Of a DNA stretch of 64,000 nucleotides, positions 36,265-45,632 are shown piece by piece. The stretch spans positions 372,001 through 436,000 of the forward strand of contig CP048838.1 in NCBI GenBank assembly GCA_012317185.1, given 5' to 3'. The notes beneath the pieces are model-generated. The model had not been told where the DNA came from, did no database searches, and saw only the letters and a program-made list of their open reading frames with translations. This stretch comes from [Clostridium] innocuum (GTDB lineage: Bacteria; Bacillota_I; Bacilli_A; Erysipelotrichales; Erysipelotrichaceae). Within the stretch, counting starts at the first letter, position 1. Each line of letters begins with the position of its first letter. The position numbers were made by a program, and so were the translations under genes.

Positions 36265-37673
36265 TTATGCACATAGGCGGTAAATACGGCTTTTCTTTTC
36301 TCCTTGTTCAATCAGGCAGCCATCAAGGACCATCTGTTTCAGGAGTCTTTTGGTTGTAGATTCAGCGAGATTTAGCAGCTTTCTGGCTTCCCGGTTGGAA
36401 ATACAGCCATGTTCGCGGACATACTCTTTAATTAGCTGCCGTCGTTCTTCGGATAATGGATTTTTATTGGCTTTTTATCGGCTTTTTTTCTTCTTTACGA
36501 AATAAATTTACACGGAAGGTATCTCCTATTTCTGTAAATTCGGGAGTACGCAGCTGATATTCTTCTGCTCTTTTAATGATGCGACGTATTCCTGTACCCC
36601 ATCCTTCTATAAGCTCCATGCGGCTGAATACTTCCGCAATCGCTTTATTTCTTATTTTTGAACGACCATTCACAGCTTCCTTCAGAGTTAATCCGCCATA
36701 CAGCATACCGGGGGAAGTGATTTCTAAGCGATCGTCATACAACGCGACTTGAACGCAGGAGGAATCCATAAAGCTGCGATGACACTGTGCGTTAATAATC
36801 ATTTCGCGGATAGCCCCAACCGGTAGTTCGTATCTTTCTTTACGCAACAGCCCGTTAATTTCAGCGCTTCGATTAATATGTCTGAGTACAAAGCGATAAG
36901 CTTCTTCAATCTGTTCATACAGGGGTCCGGAATATTCCTTTTTATCAAGAAATTCATCACGATCATTCCCCTTGAATAACGCACATTGTATTTTTGCAAA
37001 TCTAAAATAATCGCTTGTAAGCAAAATAAAGGAATTGGCGGCCAGCAGCTGATTTCCGCTTTTCTTCAGAAGCTTCCAGTTCAGAAGGTGTTCTACTGTA
37101 ATTACTGGAATACTTCTTTTTTCTTCCGATGAATCTATAGCGGACTTCATATATTTATGTATATCCTGACAAAGCTTATCTATGGCCTCTTTTGTTACTT
37201 CATAGCCATTGCAGATTTGTTCATCCCATGAAGCATACGTTCCTTCCAGCTCCAGCTCTTTGAGCTTGACAGCATCTGCTTGGCGTGAAGTTCCTGCCAC
37301 ACGGATATAAGTGCCGTTTTCCTTGCCTGTATGTTTAAGGACGGTTGGTTCCGGCATATATTTCAACTATAACAATGCATTTACCCTCTATTGTTTGGAA
37401 GCTGATATCCGACACTATTTGTGGTTCACAGCTATCCGAAACAGCATTCGCTATGGAATCTATATTCTGAAACACGGAATCCTTATCCACACCAATTTCA
37501 GAACGGCTGGAGTCGTCAATTCTGATAATGAGTGTTCCACCACTCGTATTTGTGAAGGCAATCATAGTTTTTATGTATGTTTCACTGCGCTTCGGCAGAG
37601 CTGCTTTATATTCCATATGTTTAGATTCACCCTGCATAATTTCTTCTATCGTCATAATAGACCTCACTTTCAT
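36265..37673 (-). pseudogene. Broken AlbA_2/Schlafen-type ATP-binding transcriptional regulator
   Basis: Three consecutive minus-strand frames make up one protein of about 470 residues. 37673-37335 gives the AlbA_2 N-terminal domain (ESKHMEYKAALPKRS, FTNTSGGTLIIRID), ending NRP then TAA. 37366-36464 continues after a frameshift (HTGKENGTYIRVAGTSR, GAIREMIINAQCHRSF, ITSPGMLYGGL, EGWGTGIRRI). A second shift near 36475 leads to a winged-helix tail (NKNPLSEERRQLIKEY...) ending at 36265. The order and content match the intact paralogue at 48022. Two frameshifts make a functional product unlikely. Confidence 0.88.
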
Positions 37674-38084
37674 ATGATAAAAAAATTAAATAATATACAG
37701 ATGAAAGCTGTGCCGGCTTTTTAAATGAGGCCTTTCTGATAAATTGAAATATGATGTATGTTCATGTCAGAACTTCCTCTTGGTTTTATATATTGTAACA
37801 TGAATTATCCATGCATTGGGAACATGTTGAAAGCTTATCTTCATTTTTTACATATTAGGGGGTGTTACAGTTTGATTTAGGGATATAATTTGGGGCAAAG
37901 AGTCTTAGTCCTTTCGCTTATATAAGGTCTGGCAGACTGTGAAATCATATACAAGCTGCTTATCATGGGTACAATAGAGGTAGCAAAATATTCTAGTAAA
38001 GGAAGCGGGCAATACTCTTTTTCCATTCACAAAAGAAAAAAAGAAGCACACGGCTTCCTCTAAGGGACTTTGCATTCAGATGGT

Positions 38085-38262
38085 TCAGCGAACCAGTGAA
38101 ATCACGAGGATTATGACACCCAGCACAACCGCACTGATCAGTACATTGCGGAATGTAAAGAAGTCATACGTATAGTTTCCTGTATCCTGTTCCATTTCTT
38201 TCTTTTCCCTCAAATTATGTTCTTCAACGCCATTTGGCGGTGAAAGCTTCTCCTCATTCATG
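38085..38262 (-). pseudogene. Small single-pass membrane protein, apparently frameshifted
   Basis: A strong start (GGGGTGAGATACC then ATG at 38262) opens MNEEKLSPPNGVEE and then hits TAA. One base away, another frame runs on as HNLREKKEMEQDTGNYTYDF... and ends with a membrane segment (VLISAVVLGVIILVISLVR) at 38085. Joined, they would make a tail-anchored protein of about 58 residues, so one extra base near 38220 seems to break it. Alternatively the second frame is used alone from ATG 38234 (49 residues), but no ribosome binding site is seen there. Confidence 0.45.
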
Positions 38263-38490
38263 GTATCTCACCCCTTACATGCAAAATCTCTTTCCTTTTG
38301 TTCCTGCAATCACATTATAGCATAAGTGACTGCTTTTGTATTAAAACTCATAAAATCGTAAGAAACGTTAAGAATTTTTGTCCAAAAGAAGAAATCTCCA
38401 CCGTGATGCCCGGATGAACAGCACCAGCAGAGAATCTTACAGTTTGGATACGGAAAAGTTTACCACGATTTATGCAGGAAATCAACAAGA

Positions 38491-38706
38491 TCAGAACAGA
38501 TAGGTACTGAAAATAAATGCCAGCATGATTCCCGCCATAATTAGAATTTTTCGCATACTGATAATCTGTCTGCAGATTGCGCAGTTTTTCAGAATCATCG
38601 GTTTTGTCGGTTGCTGTCTCATCAGATTTCTGCTCGTCATACTCTTTATCTCCTTCAGCCTGTATCCTGCTCTTCCATTATATATTAACACAGTGAGCGG
38701 GTTCAT
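38491..38706 (-). pseudogene. Second small membrane-peptide locus, degraded
   Basis: This locus begins with ATGGAAGAGCAGGATACAGG after a TATAAT box, much like the EMEQDTG codons of the small gene at 38085, and ends with a similar basic-plus-membrane tail (MRKILIMAGIMLAFIFSTYLF). An acidic stretch (DKEYDEQKSDETATDKTDD) lies between in another frame. It looks like a paralogue broken by two frameshifts. The match is short, so the link is tentative. Confidence 0.35.
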
Positions 38707-38891
38707 CGGCTTATGTTACCAAAGTGTAATGGAACTGTAAGAAATACCTGTTCCTATAATATAAACGAAGGAAACAGAGAAAAAGTTTCAAAGTATTTGA
38801 GAAAATTATAATTATATGGTTTTTCAATTTTTTGTAGGTGTTTATCTATTTATATTGTACGGCATTTAACTATAATTAGCAATACTTTCAG

Positions 38892-38923
38892 AAAAAAAAG
38901 CAAACTTTATGTTCAGCTTGCTA
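38892..38923 (-). terminator. Terminator of the regulator-HAD operon
   Basis: On the minus strand AGCAAGCT...AGTTTGCT forms a stem with one mismatch, followed by TTTTTTTT; it overlaps the HAD gene's stop codon. Confidence 0.8.
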
Positions 38924-39751
38924 AATAAGTTTCAATTTTTTCATACAGTTATAAATTCCATCCTCTTTGCTGGTCGTGGTAAACATGTCACTGATCAGCT
39001 TCAGCTCTTCACAGGCATTTCCCATCGCCACACCTAAATTGCAATGCCGTATCATTTCCGCATCATTCAAGCTGTCTCCAATCGCTATGGAGGCTTCCAG
39101 TGGAATTTCAAAGTGAGACAGCAGACAATCGATACCGGTCGCTTTTGTGATAGCATGATGGTATATCTCACCATTTATACATCCCTCATGAAAACCATGG
39201 TGAATGTGCTTCAGCTGTGCGGGAAGCTGTCTGTCAAATTCCTGCAAAAGGGAATCCTCGTTGATAAAGGTTGCGATTTTCATGATTTGCAGGGTGTCTG
39301 TTTCCTTTACCTCTTGAAGTGGATGCATGCGGACCGCTGCCATATACTGTCTTGCCAGCTCACTGTTGTCTTCCATGCATCTTTGAAACAGTGAATGAAA
39401 GAAGTCATATCCAATAGGGTCAAGAAAAGAAGTACGGCTGCCTTCCAGATTAAATCCGATAGCATGGGCTTGCAGTAAATACATCATGTGAAGTACCAGC
39501 TCCTGCGAAAACGGCTTATAAAAAAGGACTTTGCCATGACTCTCTACCATAGCACCGCAGGAATAAATACAGCCGTCAAACGGGATAGCCTGTATTTCAT
39601 CATCCACCTCCGGCTTGGGGCGTCCTGTCGCAAGGCAGACCCTGTGTCCGTTTGCCTGTGCCTGTGCAATCGCTATTCTGCTGGATTCCTGTATACCGAT
39701 TTCATGATCCAGCAGCGTACCGTCGATATCGAGAAAAATACATGCTTTCAT
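38921..39751 (-). CDS. Cof-type HAD-superfamily phosphatase
   Basis: A 276-residue hydrolase of sugar phosphates or similar small phosphates. HAD motif I is FLDIDGTLLD at the N-terminus, motif II LATGRP, and motif IV IAIGDSLNDAEMI; the large cap domain between is of the Cof (C2B) type. The start at 39751 overlaps the stop of the PRD regulator by 4 bases (ATGA), so they are co-translated. It may relieve sugar-phosphate stress from the linked PTS, which is inference. Confidence 0.92.
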   Translation of the reverse strand: MKACIFLDIDGTLLDHEIGIQESSRIAIAQAQANGHRVCLATGRPKPEVDDEIQAIPFDGCIYSCGAMVESHGKVLFYKPFSQELVLHMMYLLQAHAIGFNLEGSRTSFLDPIGYDFFHSLFQRCMEDNSELARQYMAAVRMHPLQEVKETDTLQIMKIATFINEDSLLQEFDRQLPAQLKHIHHGFHEGCINGEIYHHAITKATGIDCLLSHFEIPLEASIAIGDSLNDAEMIRHCNLGVAMGNACEELKLISDMFTTTSKEDGIYNCMKKLKLI

Positions 39752-41676
39752 GCGGCTTCCTCTTCCTGATAGGAAATACTTGCGCACATCATATGCTCAA
39801 ATTGTTCAAAGGAAGTGCATTCCTTCATCCGTTCCATAACATCCTCCTTACTGAACAGGTCCACCAGTGCCTCGTAGAGATCATGGAAAATCTGTTTGTC
39901 AATTTTGTTCAATGCGACAAGCAGAACCACATGGACGATATGGTTATCCCATTGGATACCTTTTTGAGAAATTGCAATGCCGATGCACGTTTTCAGTGCC
40001 TCCATTTCCATTGAGTGTGGAATAGCGATATTGCCGAAGGCAGTGGAAGCGGCTGTTTCGCGAATCATGACACTGGTTAGAAATCCTTCATTGACATATT
40101 CCAGTTCTTCCATGCTTTTGCACAGCAATGGCAGCACGTCATCTCTGTTCGGGGTGTCTTCATTCGCCAGAAACAAAGAGGAGGAGAAAAAGTCGTGAAA
40201 TTTCTTTTTCAGAATATAGTTCTTCTTATTTGTACGATAGCGGTCTATGGTATTCTGGATATCCATCCGGCTGTTTGGATTTGGAAAGGGCGGTATCAGA
40301 CATACCTCCTTATGCAGCGGACATTTTAAGGGTATGGTGGTCAGCAGCATATCGTAATGCTGATGCTTCAACTCATGCTCATAGGAAATCGTCTTGCGTA
40401 TATTGATCTGATTCCCAAAATCTATCAGCAGCTTATTGTAAATCGAGGCTGTCATATTCATATAGTCCGGACACAGCAGGATACACTGTATTTTTCCGTC
40501 ATTGGTTTTCTGGCGTTCGATATCCGCACCGATATGAAGGGCAAGGAAGGTAACCTCATCCTCATTGATATCCACATGAAAGCGCTGCATCAGCTCCATA
40601 GCGATAAAAATGGCGATATCATAAACTGTCGGACAGCTGGACTTAATAGCATCCACCATGGGATTCTTTGTGTAGGTATCATTGCGGACACGAAGCAGAA
40701 GATTTTTTAAATGCAATGCAAAGGGCGTAAGAAAGGTTTCATGATTCAAATCGATGTAATAGCTGTCATTCACCTTTTGAATGATATCTCTGGTTAATGC
40801 GAGAATATCCTCGCCAACCAGCTTTTTCAGACTATCCTCAGAGCTTGGCAGTGAATAATTTGCATTTGTCTTAAACAGCATATAGACCTCAAACTGTTCA
40901 TTGCGGTTAAAGCTGATGGACAATGCCTCCTCCAGACGGGAGCACAGCTCCTCGACTAGTGCACGTTCATTTTCGCTTTCGATGAGAAAGTCGCAGTCTC
41001 TTGTTTCAACAAAATTTCCTTCCTTTACACGGTCGATGATAATGGCGAAGTGCAGTAACAGATTAACGAAGGAAAAATCATTGATATAATAGTTATATTT
41101 CTGGAAGGTGGAGCGGATGATCATGGAGACCTGTTCCACCGGGAATTCAGGAAAGCTGCTGGTGATGATATTGGCATCCATGAATTGCTGATCTGTTTCC
41201 TCATACATAACATAGCTGACAAGTCTGCGCTTGTCTTTTTCACTGCCGTGCAGGCGAACCTCTTCATTTTCACATGTGAATTCAATATGAAAATTCGCAA
41301 ATGCCTTGTTCATCTTCGCGATATCCGCTTTAATGGTGGAATAGCTGACATATAGGGCATCGCAGAGGTCATACAGATCCATGTGGGAGGAATGCTCCAG
41401 CATAATATGCTTCACAATGTAAAAACCGCGCTCCAGACTGGTCTGTGGAATACTTTCCTCTTTTACAGATAAAAGCTCCTTTGCCTGTGCTGCTTGAACG
41501 GTATATCCCTGCTTGCTGGAAAGGATCACCTTCTGATTGCCGAGCAGATTGATTTCATTGACATAATTTTTTACAGACCGCGTGGAAATTGATAAAGCGG
41601 CGGCCAGCTGCCGACTGGTAACCGCTGTAGCGTGATGTAGCAGAAATTGCAGCAGCTCAACGTGTTTTTTCTTCAT
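39748..41676 (-). CDS. PRD-domain PTS-controlled transcriptional regulator (LicR type), second in window
   Basis: A 642-residue regulator with N-terminal HTH (QLAAALSISTRSVKNYVNEI), a second HTH region (about 90-150), two PRDs (His in LLLHFAIIIDRV and LALHIGADIERQ), an EIIB-like domain (ILLCPDYMNMTAS, Cys retained) and an EIIA domain with the active His in IAIPHSMEM. It is divergent from the IIB-IIC-IIA-GH1 operon and most likely its activator, with TTGCACC-N4-GGTGCAA sites between them. It resembles the regulator at 32558 in layout but is a different subfamily. Confidence 0.92.
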   Translation of the reverse strand: MKKKHVELLQFLLHHATAVTSRQLAAALSISTRSVKNYVNEINLLGNQKVILSSKQGYTVQAAQAKELLSVKEESIPQTSLERGFYIVKHIMLEHSSHMDLYDLCDALYVSYSTIKADIAKMNKAFANFHIEFTCENEEVRLHGSEKDKRRLVSYVMYEETDQQFMDANIITSSFPEFPVEQVSMIIRSTFQKYNYYINDFSFVNLLLHFAIIIDRVKEGNFVETRDCDFLIESENERALVEELCSRLEEALSISFNRNEQFEVYMLFKTNANYSLPSSEDSLKKLVGEDILALTRDIIQKVNDSYYIDLNHETFLTPFALHLKNLLLRVRNDTYTKNPMVDAIKSSCPTVYDIAIFIAMELMQRFHVDINEDEVTFLALHIGADIERQKTNDGKIQCILLCPDYMNMTASIYNKLLIDFGNQINIRKTISYEHELKHQHYDMLLTTIPLKCPLHKEVCLIPPFPNPNSRMDIQNTIDRYRTNKKNYILKKKFHDFFSSSLFLANEDTPNRDDVLPLLCKSMEELEYVNEGFLTSVMIRETAASTAFGNIAIPHSMEMEALKTCIGIAISQKGIQWDNHIVHVVLLVALNKIDKQIFHDLYEALVDLFSKEDVMERMKECTSFEQFEHMMCASISYQEEEAA

Positions 41677-41750
41677 GATACCAACTCCCCTTGCAAAGAC
41701 ACTTGTTATATCTATTATAATTTACCCGCAAACACTGTACAACCAGAAGA

Positions 41751-41769
41751 TTTCACCACATGGTGCAAA
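41751..41769. promoter_or_regulatory. Operator candidate 1 of the second PRD regulon
   Basis: TTTCACC-ACAT-GGTGCAAA, a near palindrome matching operator 2; it lies 75 bases before the regulator start. Confidence 0.55.
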
Positions 41770-41912
41770 TGTTCATTCTCAGACATTGAATCAGCTGTAA
41801 ATAATTAAGTTTCGATTAAAAGGTCTGTTTTTTTTATTATGCAGCAGTGTTTTTTTGCCTGTCTATATTATAAAGAAACAAAACAAGGAGTTTACATCCT
41901 TCAGGGAAAAGC

Positions 41913-41930
41913 TTGCACCATGCGGTGCAA
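41913..41930. promoter_or_regulatory. Operator candidate 2 of the second PRD regulon
   Basis: TTGCACC-ATGC-GGTGCAA, perfect 7-base arms, 85 bases before the IIB start. Confidence 0.65.
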
Positions 41931-42014
41931 AACGTAAGTTGAGAAGCACGTGAATTTTAAAGATAATATGGGTGTACAAGGTACAGCGCTCATAAAAAGC
42001 GGAAAGGAGTCATT

Positions 42015-42329
42015 ATGGACAAGATGTTCATCATGCTGTGCTGCGGAGCCGGGATGTCCAGTGGTTTTCTGGCAAATCAGGCACGCAAGGCAGCAAAAAA
42101 ACGCAAGCTGGACACAACGATTGAAGCACGGTCCCATACAGATGTCAGCGGCTATCTGTCAAGCATCAGTATACTTATGCTGGGACCGCATTACGGAGGA
42201 GAGCTGCCGAAATGGAAATCACTCTGTGACCCGTATCATGTTCCGGTTGTTGTCATTCCACAGGATATTTATGCACAGCTCAACGGAGATGCACTGATTC
42301 AGCTGGCACTGGATACACTGGGGAAATAA
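42015..42329 (+). CDS. PTS system lactose/cellobiose-family IIB component
   Basis: A 104-residue IIB with the active Cys in MLCCGAGMSSGFLANQ; two adjacent Cys are present, and the second (C10) aligns with the family's phosphocysteine. MLGPHYGGELPKW replaces the usual LGPQV segment. First gene of the operon that carries its own IIC, IIA and two GH1 enzymes. AAAGGAG precedes the ATG. Confidence 0.92.
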   Translation: MDKMFIMLCCGAGMSSGFLANQARKAAKKRKLDTTIEARSHTDVSGYLSSISILMLGPHYGGELPKWKSLCDPYHVPVVVIPQDIYAQLNGDALIQLALDTLGK

Positions 42330-42331
42330 AA

Positions 42332-42355
42332 AAGCTAAGATGGCACTCTTAGCTT
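42332..42355. terminator. Perfect hairpin between IIB and IIC genes
   Basis: AAGCTAAGA-TGGCAC-TCTTAGCTT. On the plus strand no T-run follows, so it may be an mRNA-stabilising or attenuating stem; read on the minus strand it is followed by TTTTTATTT and would be a good terminator for antisense transcripts. Confidence 0.6.
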
Positions 42356-42442
42356 GAAGAAAATCACGCGTTTGTTTAATGATTTCCTCATGATTATTAT
42401 ATAGGGTTCATGGGGAAAAGGAAAGACTGAGGAGAAAGAAAA

Positions 42443-43696
42443 ATGAAAAAGTTTATGAACTGGCTTTCTACAGTGTTTGCTCCAAAGATGAATGAAATCT
42501 GCAGCAAGCCCTGGATTGCCGCCGTATCATCATCCATGCAGAAAATCATACCGTTTATTTTAACGGGTTCTGTCATCTACTTCTACAACGTATTCCATTC
42601 CTACCTGCCTGCACTTCCGGATCTTGGCATGATTGCCGATTACAGCTTCGGACTGATTTCTTTGATTCTGGCATTCGTAGTCGGACAGCAGTGTATGGAA
42701 AAGCTGAATCATCCGTTCTACCTGACCAACTGCGGTATCGTTTCCATGGCAGTCTTCATGATGTTCATCATTCCGGGAACAGATGAAGCAGGAAATATGG
42801 TCATTCAGGGAGGACGTCTGGGTGCTACCGGTATTGCTGTCGGTATCGTAGCCGGACTGTTTACATCCATTATCTTCAATCTGTATTCCAAGCTGCATGT
42901 ACTGGAGGATTCCACATCCATTCCGGATTTCGTTGTCGGCTGGATCAATTACATACTGCCTACCCTGATTACGCTTGGTCTGGGTATGGTTCTGACAAAA
43001 TATTGTAATTTCGACATATTTGAAATCGTTTTATGGATTTTCTCACCACTGGCAGGCTTTGCACAGACCATGCCCGGTTTCATACTCTGCTGCTTTATTC
43101 CTGCTGTTTTGTACAGTATGGGTATTTCCTCCTGGCTGTTTGGCGCGGTTACAACACCGATCTTCCTTGCCGGTATTCAGGAAAATATCAATATGGTGGC
43201 ACAGGGACTTCCTGCTACGAATATCGCGACGAGTGAGACGGTGTTTACGGCGGCTCTTGTTACCATGGGCGGTATGGGGGCAACGCTTGCGCTGAATGTG
43301 CTCATGTGCTTCTCAAAATCAAAGCAGCTGAAAACACTGGGAAGAATCTTCATCGGGCCAAGTATTTTCAACATCAATGAACCAATCATGTTCGGTGCGC
43401 CTGTTGTCTTCAATCCGCTGCTGATGCTGCCGATGTGGCTGAATTCCATCGTTGGACCTGCTATCGTCTATATTGTTATGAGCCTTGGATGGCTGAACAT
43501 TCCGGCAACACTGAATCAGGTAGGACAGGTGCCTGTACCGGTTTCCACCGTTATGATTACACAGGATATGCGTGGTATTTTATGGGCAGTTGTATTGTTT
43601 GTTGTCTACTTTGCAATCTGGTACCCGTTCTTCAAGGTATTTGAAAAACAAAAGCTAGCAGAAGAAGCACAGGAAAACGCTCCTTCTCAGAACTAA
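42443..43696 (+). CDS. PTS system lactose/cellobiose-family IIC component
   Basis: A 417-residue sugar permease with about ten membrane segments. Family marks are the N-terminal WIAAVSSSMQKIIPFILTGS and the substrate-site FNINEPIMFGAPVVFNPLL near residue 310. It works with the IIB and IIA encoded on either side and probably brings in a beta-glucoside as its 6-phosphate for the GH1 enzymes. Confidence 0.94.
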   Translation: MKKFMNWLSTVFAPKMNEICSKPWIAAVSSSMQKIIPFILTGSVIYFYNVFHSYLPALPDLGMIADYSFGLISLILAFVVGQQCMEKLNHPFYLTNCGIVSMAVFMMFIIPGTDEAGNMVIQGGRLGATGIAVGIVAGLFTSIIFNLYSKLHVLEDSTSIPDFVVGWINYILPTLITLGLGMVLTKYCNFDIFEIVLWIFSPLAGFAQTMPGFILCCFIPAVLYSMGISSWLFGAVTTPIFLAGIQENINMVAQGLPATNIATSETVFTAALVTMGGMGATLALNVLMCFSKSKQLKTLGRIFIGPSIFNINEPIMFGAPVVFNPLLMLPMWLNSIVGPAIVYIVMSLGWLNIPATLNQVGQVPVPVSTVMITQDMRGILWAVVLFVVYFAIWYPFFKVFEKQKLAEEAQENAPSQN

Positions 43697-43710
43697 AGGG
43701 GGATTAACCT

Positions 43711-44049
43711 ATGGATATTATGGAAAATGAGCTTGTCAATGTTGCTATGCAGATTATTCTGCATGCAGGTGATGCCCGGCTGCGGGTTGAGGATGCATTG
43801 GCACAGGCAAAGCAGTTTCACTTCGATGAGGCGAAACAGAAAATTGCAGAGGCGGAGGAATGTATTCATCAAGCACATGTCGCACAGACCGAGGTGATTC
43901 AGAATGAAACAAGAGGAAAAACCTATGAACCCTGTCTGCTGTTTGCACATGCACAGGATACGCTGATGACAATTATGTCAGAGCTTAATCTGGCAAAGGA
44001 ATTGATTGCATTTTTTGAAATCATGAATAAGAAAATAGAAGAAAAATAG
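43711..44049 (+). CDS. PTS system lactose/cellobiose-family IIA component
   Basis: A 112-residue IIA. The active His is in CLLFAHAQDTLMTIMSE; AKQKIAEAEECIHQAHVAQTEVIQNE is the typical helical core. It lies between the IIC and GH1 genes with a short gap each side and a GGGGGA ribosome binding site. Confidence 0.94.
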   Translation: MDIMENELVNVAMQIILHAGDARLRVEDALAQAKQFHFDEAKQKIAEAEECIHQAHVAQTEVIQNETRGKTYEPCLLFAHAQDTLMTIMSELNLAKELIAFFEIMNKKIEEK

Positions 44050-44060
44050 GAGGCTGAACC

Positions 44061-45500
44061 ATGTCAAAGGGATTTCCGAATAATTTTTTATGGGGTGCTG
44101 CTACCAGTGCCTATCAGGTAGAGGGTGCTGCCTATGAGGATGGCAAGAAAGCCAGCCAGCAGGATATCATCAATAAAGAGAATTATACAAAGCGCGGCTT
44201 TGCTACTGCGGATATTGCCAGTGACCAATATCATCATTACAAGGAAGATGTAGCCCTGATGAAGGAAATGGGCTTTACGACCTATCGTTTCTCCATTGCC
44301 TGGTCACGCGTATTTCCTGATGGAGTTGGAGAAGTAAACGAAGCGGGTATTCAGTATTACCGCAATCTGATTGATGAACTGCTGGCCAACGGTATAGAGC
44401 CGATTGTTACGCTGTATCATTATGATTTGCCATGGGCACTTGTGGAAAAATATAACGGATGGCTGAGCAGAGAGGTAGTAAAGGATTTTGCATACTTTGC
44501 CCGCTATGTCATCAATGAATTTAAGGACAAGGTGAAATACTGGACGACTATCAATGAGCAAAGCATCATCGTTCAATACTGGACACAGAAATGCTACATA
44601 CCGGAGGAGCTGAGAGACAACAATCAGCTGCGCTATCAGATCAATCATCATATGAATCTTGCACATGCCATTGCCTGTAAGCTGGTCCATGAGCTTGTAC
44701 CGGGTGGTCTTGCCGGTGCGGCAATCGGGTATTCCCCGGTCTATCCGCTTACTTCCAAGCCGGAGGATGTCATGGCTGCACAAAATGCACACGATTTGCG
44801 TAATGCCTTCTATCTGGATATTTATTTTAAGGGCTTTTATACGAAGTCAGCTTTGATTTATCTGGAAGAGCACGGTCTTGCCCCGGTCATCGAAGAAGGT
44901 GACATGGAGCTGATTAAGGAAGGCTATTCCGATTTTCTGGCACTGAATTATTATGCAAGTGAGTGTGCAAAGGCATGTCCGATGGAAGAAGGTAAGGAAA
45001 TTCGTTACAGCGGTGTCAACTGGTCAGGCAAAAAGGGCGACATGTCCGGCTTTGAAACACATCCGGGCTTCTATGAGATGTGCAAGAATCCGAATCTTGA
45101 TACAACCGATTGGGACTGGGCAATTGATCCGACAGGTCTGGAATACATCTTCCGCGATATTTACACTCGCTATAACAAGCCGCTGATGGTTACAGAGAAC
45201 GGTATGGGAGCATTTGATACCCTGACAGAGGACGGACGTGTTCATGATGATTACCGTATTAAATACCTGCGCGACCATATCGAAGCAATGCACAGAGCAA
45301 TTGATTATGGAGTAGAAGTGCTGGCATATTGTCCATGGTCTGCGGTTGATCTGCTGTCAACCAGCAACGGTGTGAAAAAACGCTATGGCTTTATCTATGT
45401 AGACCGTACTGATGATGATCCAAAGGAGTGCGCGAGAATTCGTAAGGATTCCTTCTACTGGTACAAGCAGGTGATAAAATCTAACGGAGCTGATTTATAG
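44061..45500 (+). CDS. Glycoside hydrolase family 1, probable 6-phospho-beta-glucosidase
   Basis: A 479-residue GH1 enzyme. N-terminus FPNNFLWGAATSAYQVEGA; acid/base Glu166 in TTINEQSII; nucleophile Glu379 in MVTENGMGAFD. Linkage to a Lac-family PTS implies a 6-phosphoglycoside substrate. The residue after the acid/base Glu is Gln where many GH1 enzymes have Pro, an uncommon but allowed variant. It has its own AGGAGG site. Confidence 0.95.
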   Translation: MSKGFPNNFLWGAATSAYQVEGAAYEDGKKASQQDIINKENYTKRGFATADIASDQYHHYKEDVALMKEMGFTTYRFSIAWSRVFPDGVGEVNEAGIQYYRNLIDELLANGIEPIVTLYHYDLPWALVEKYNGWLSREVVKDFAYFARYVINEFKDKVKYWTTINEQSIIVQYWTQKCYIPEELRDNNQLRYQINHHMNLAHAIACKLVHELVPGGLAGAAIGYSPVYPLTSKPEDVMAAQNAHDLRNAFYLDIYFKGFYTKSALIYLEEHGLAPVIEEGDMELIKEGYSDFLALNYYASECAKACPMEEGKEIRYSGVNWSGKKGDMSGFETHPGFYEMCKNPNLDTTDWDWAIDPTGLEYIFRDIYTRYNKPLMVTENGMGAFDTLTEDGRVHDDYRIKYLRDHIEAMHRAIDYGVEVLAYCPWSAVDLLSTSNGVKKRYGFIYVDRTDDDPKECARIRKDSFYWYKQVIKSNGADL

Positions 45501-45632
45501 GGTGCAGGTATTTCCTGCCCCCGGCTTATTGAACATTGGCGTCATCGCATTGCAGAGGGAAGCCTATCCAAAACTACAGAGGCTTTGCGCTGTTGCGATA
45601 CGCAGATACTTGCCACTTTGGAGGCAACCGGG

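Larger units (their letters stand above)
37674..38920. other. 1.25 kb region with two small, apparently damaged membrane-peptide loci
   Basis: Apart from the two small loci listed separately, no gene is seen. Composition is AT-rich with several TATAAT-like boxes. Confidence 0.4.
41677..42014. promoter_or_regulatory. Divergent control region between PRD regulator and PTS operon
   Basis: 338 bases with the two operator candidates listed separately and a TATTATAAA box near 41870 for the plus-strand operon. No gene. Confidence 0.5.
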
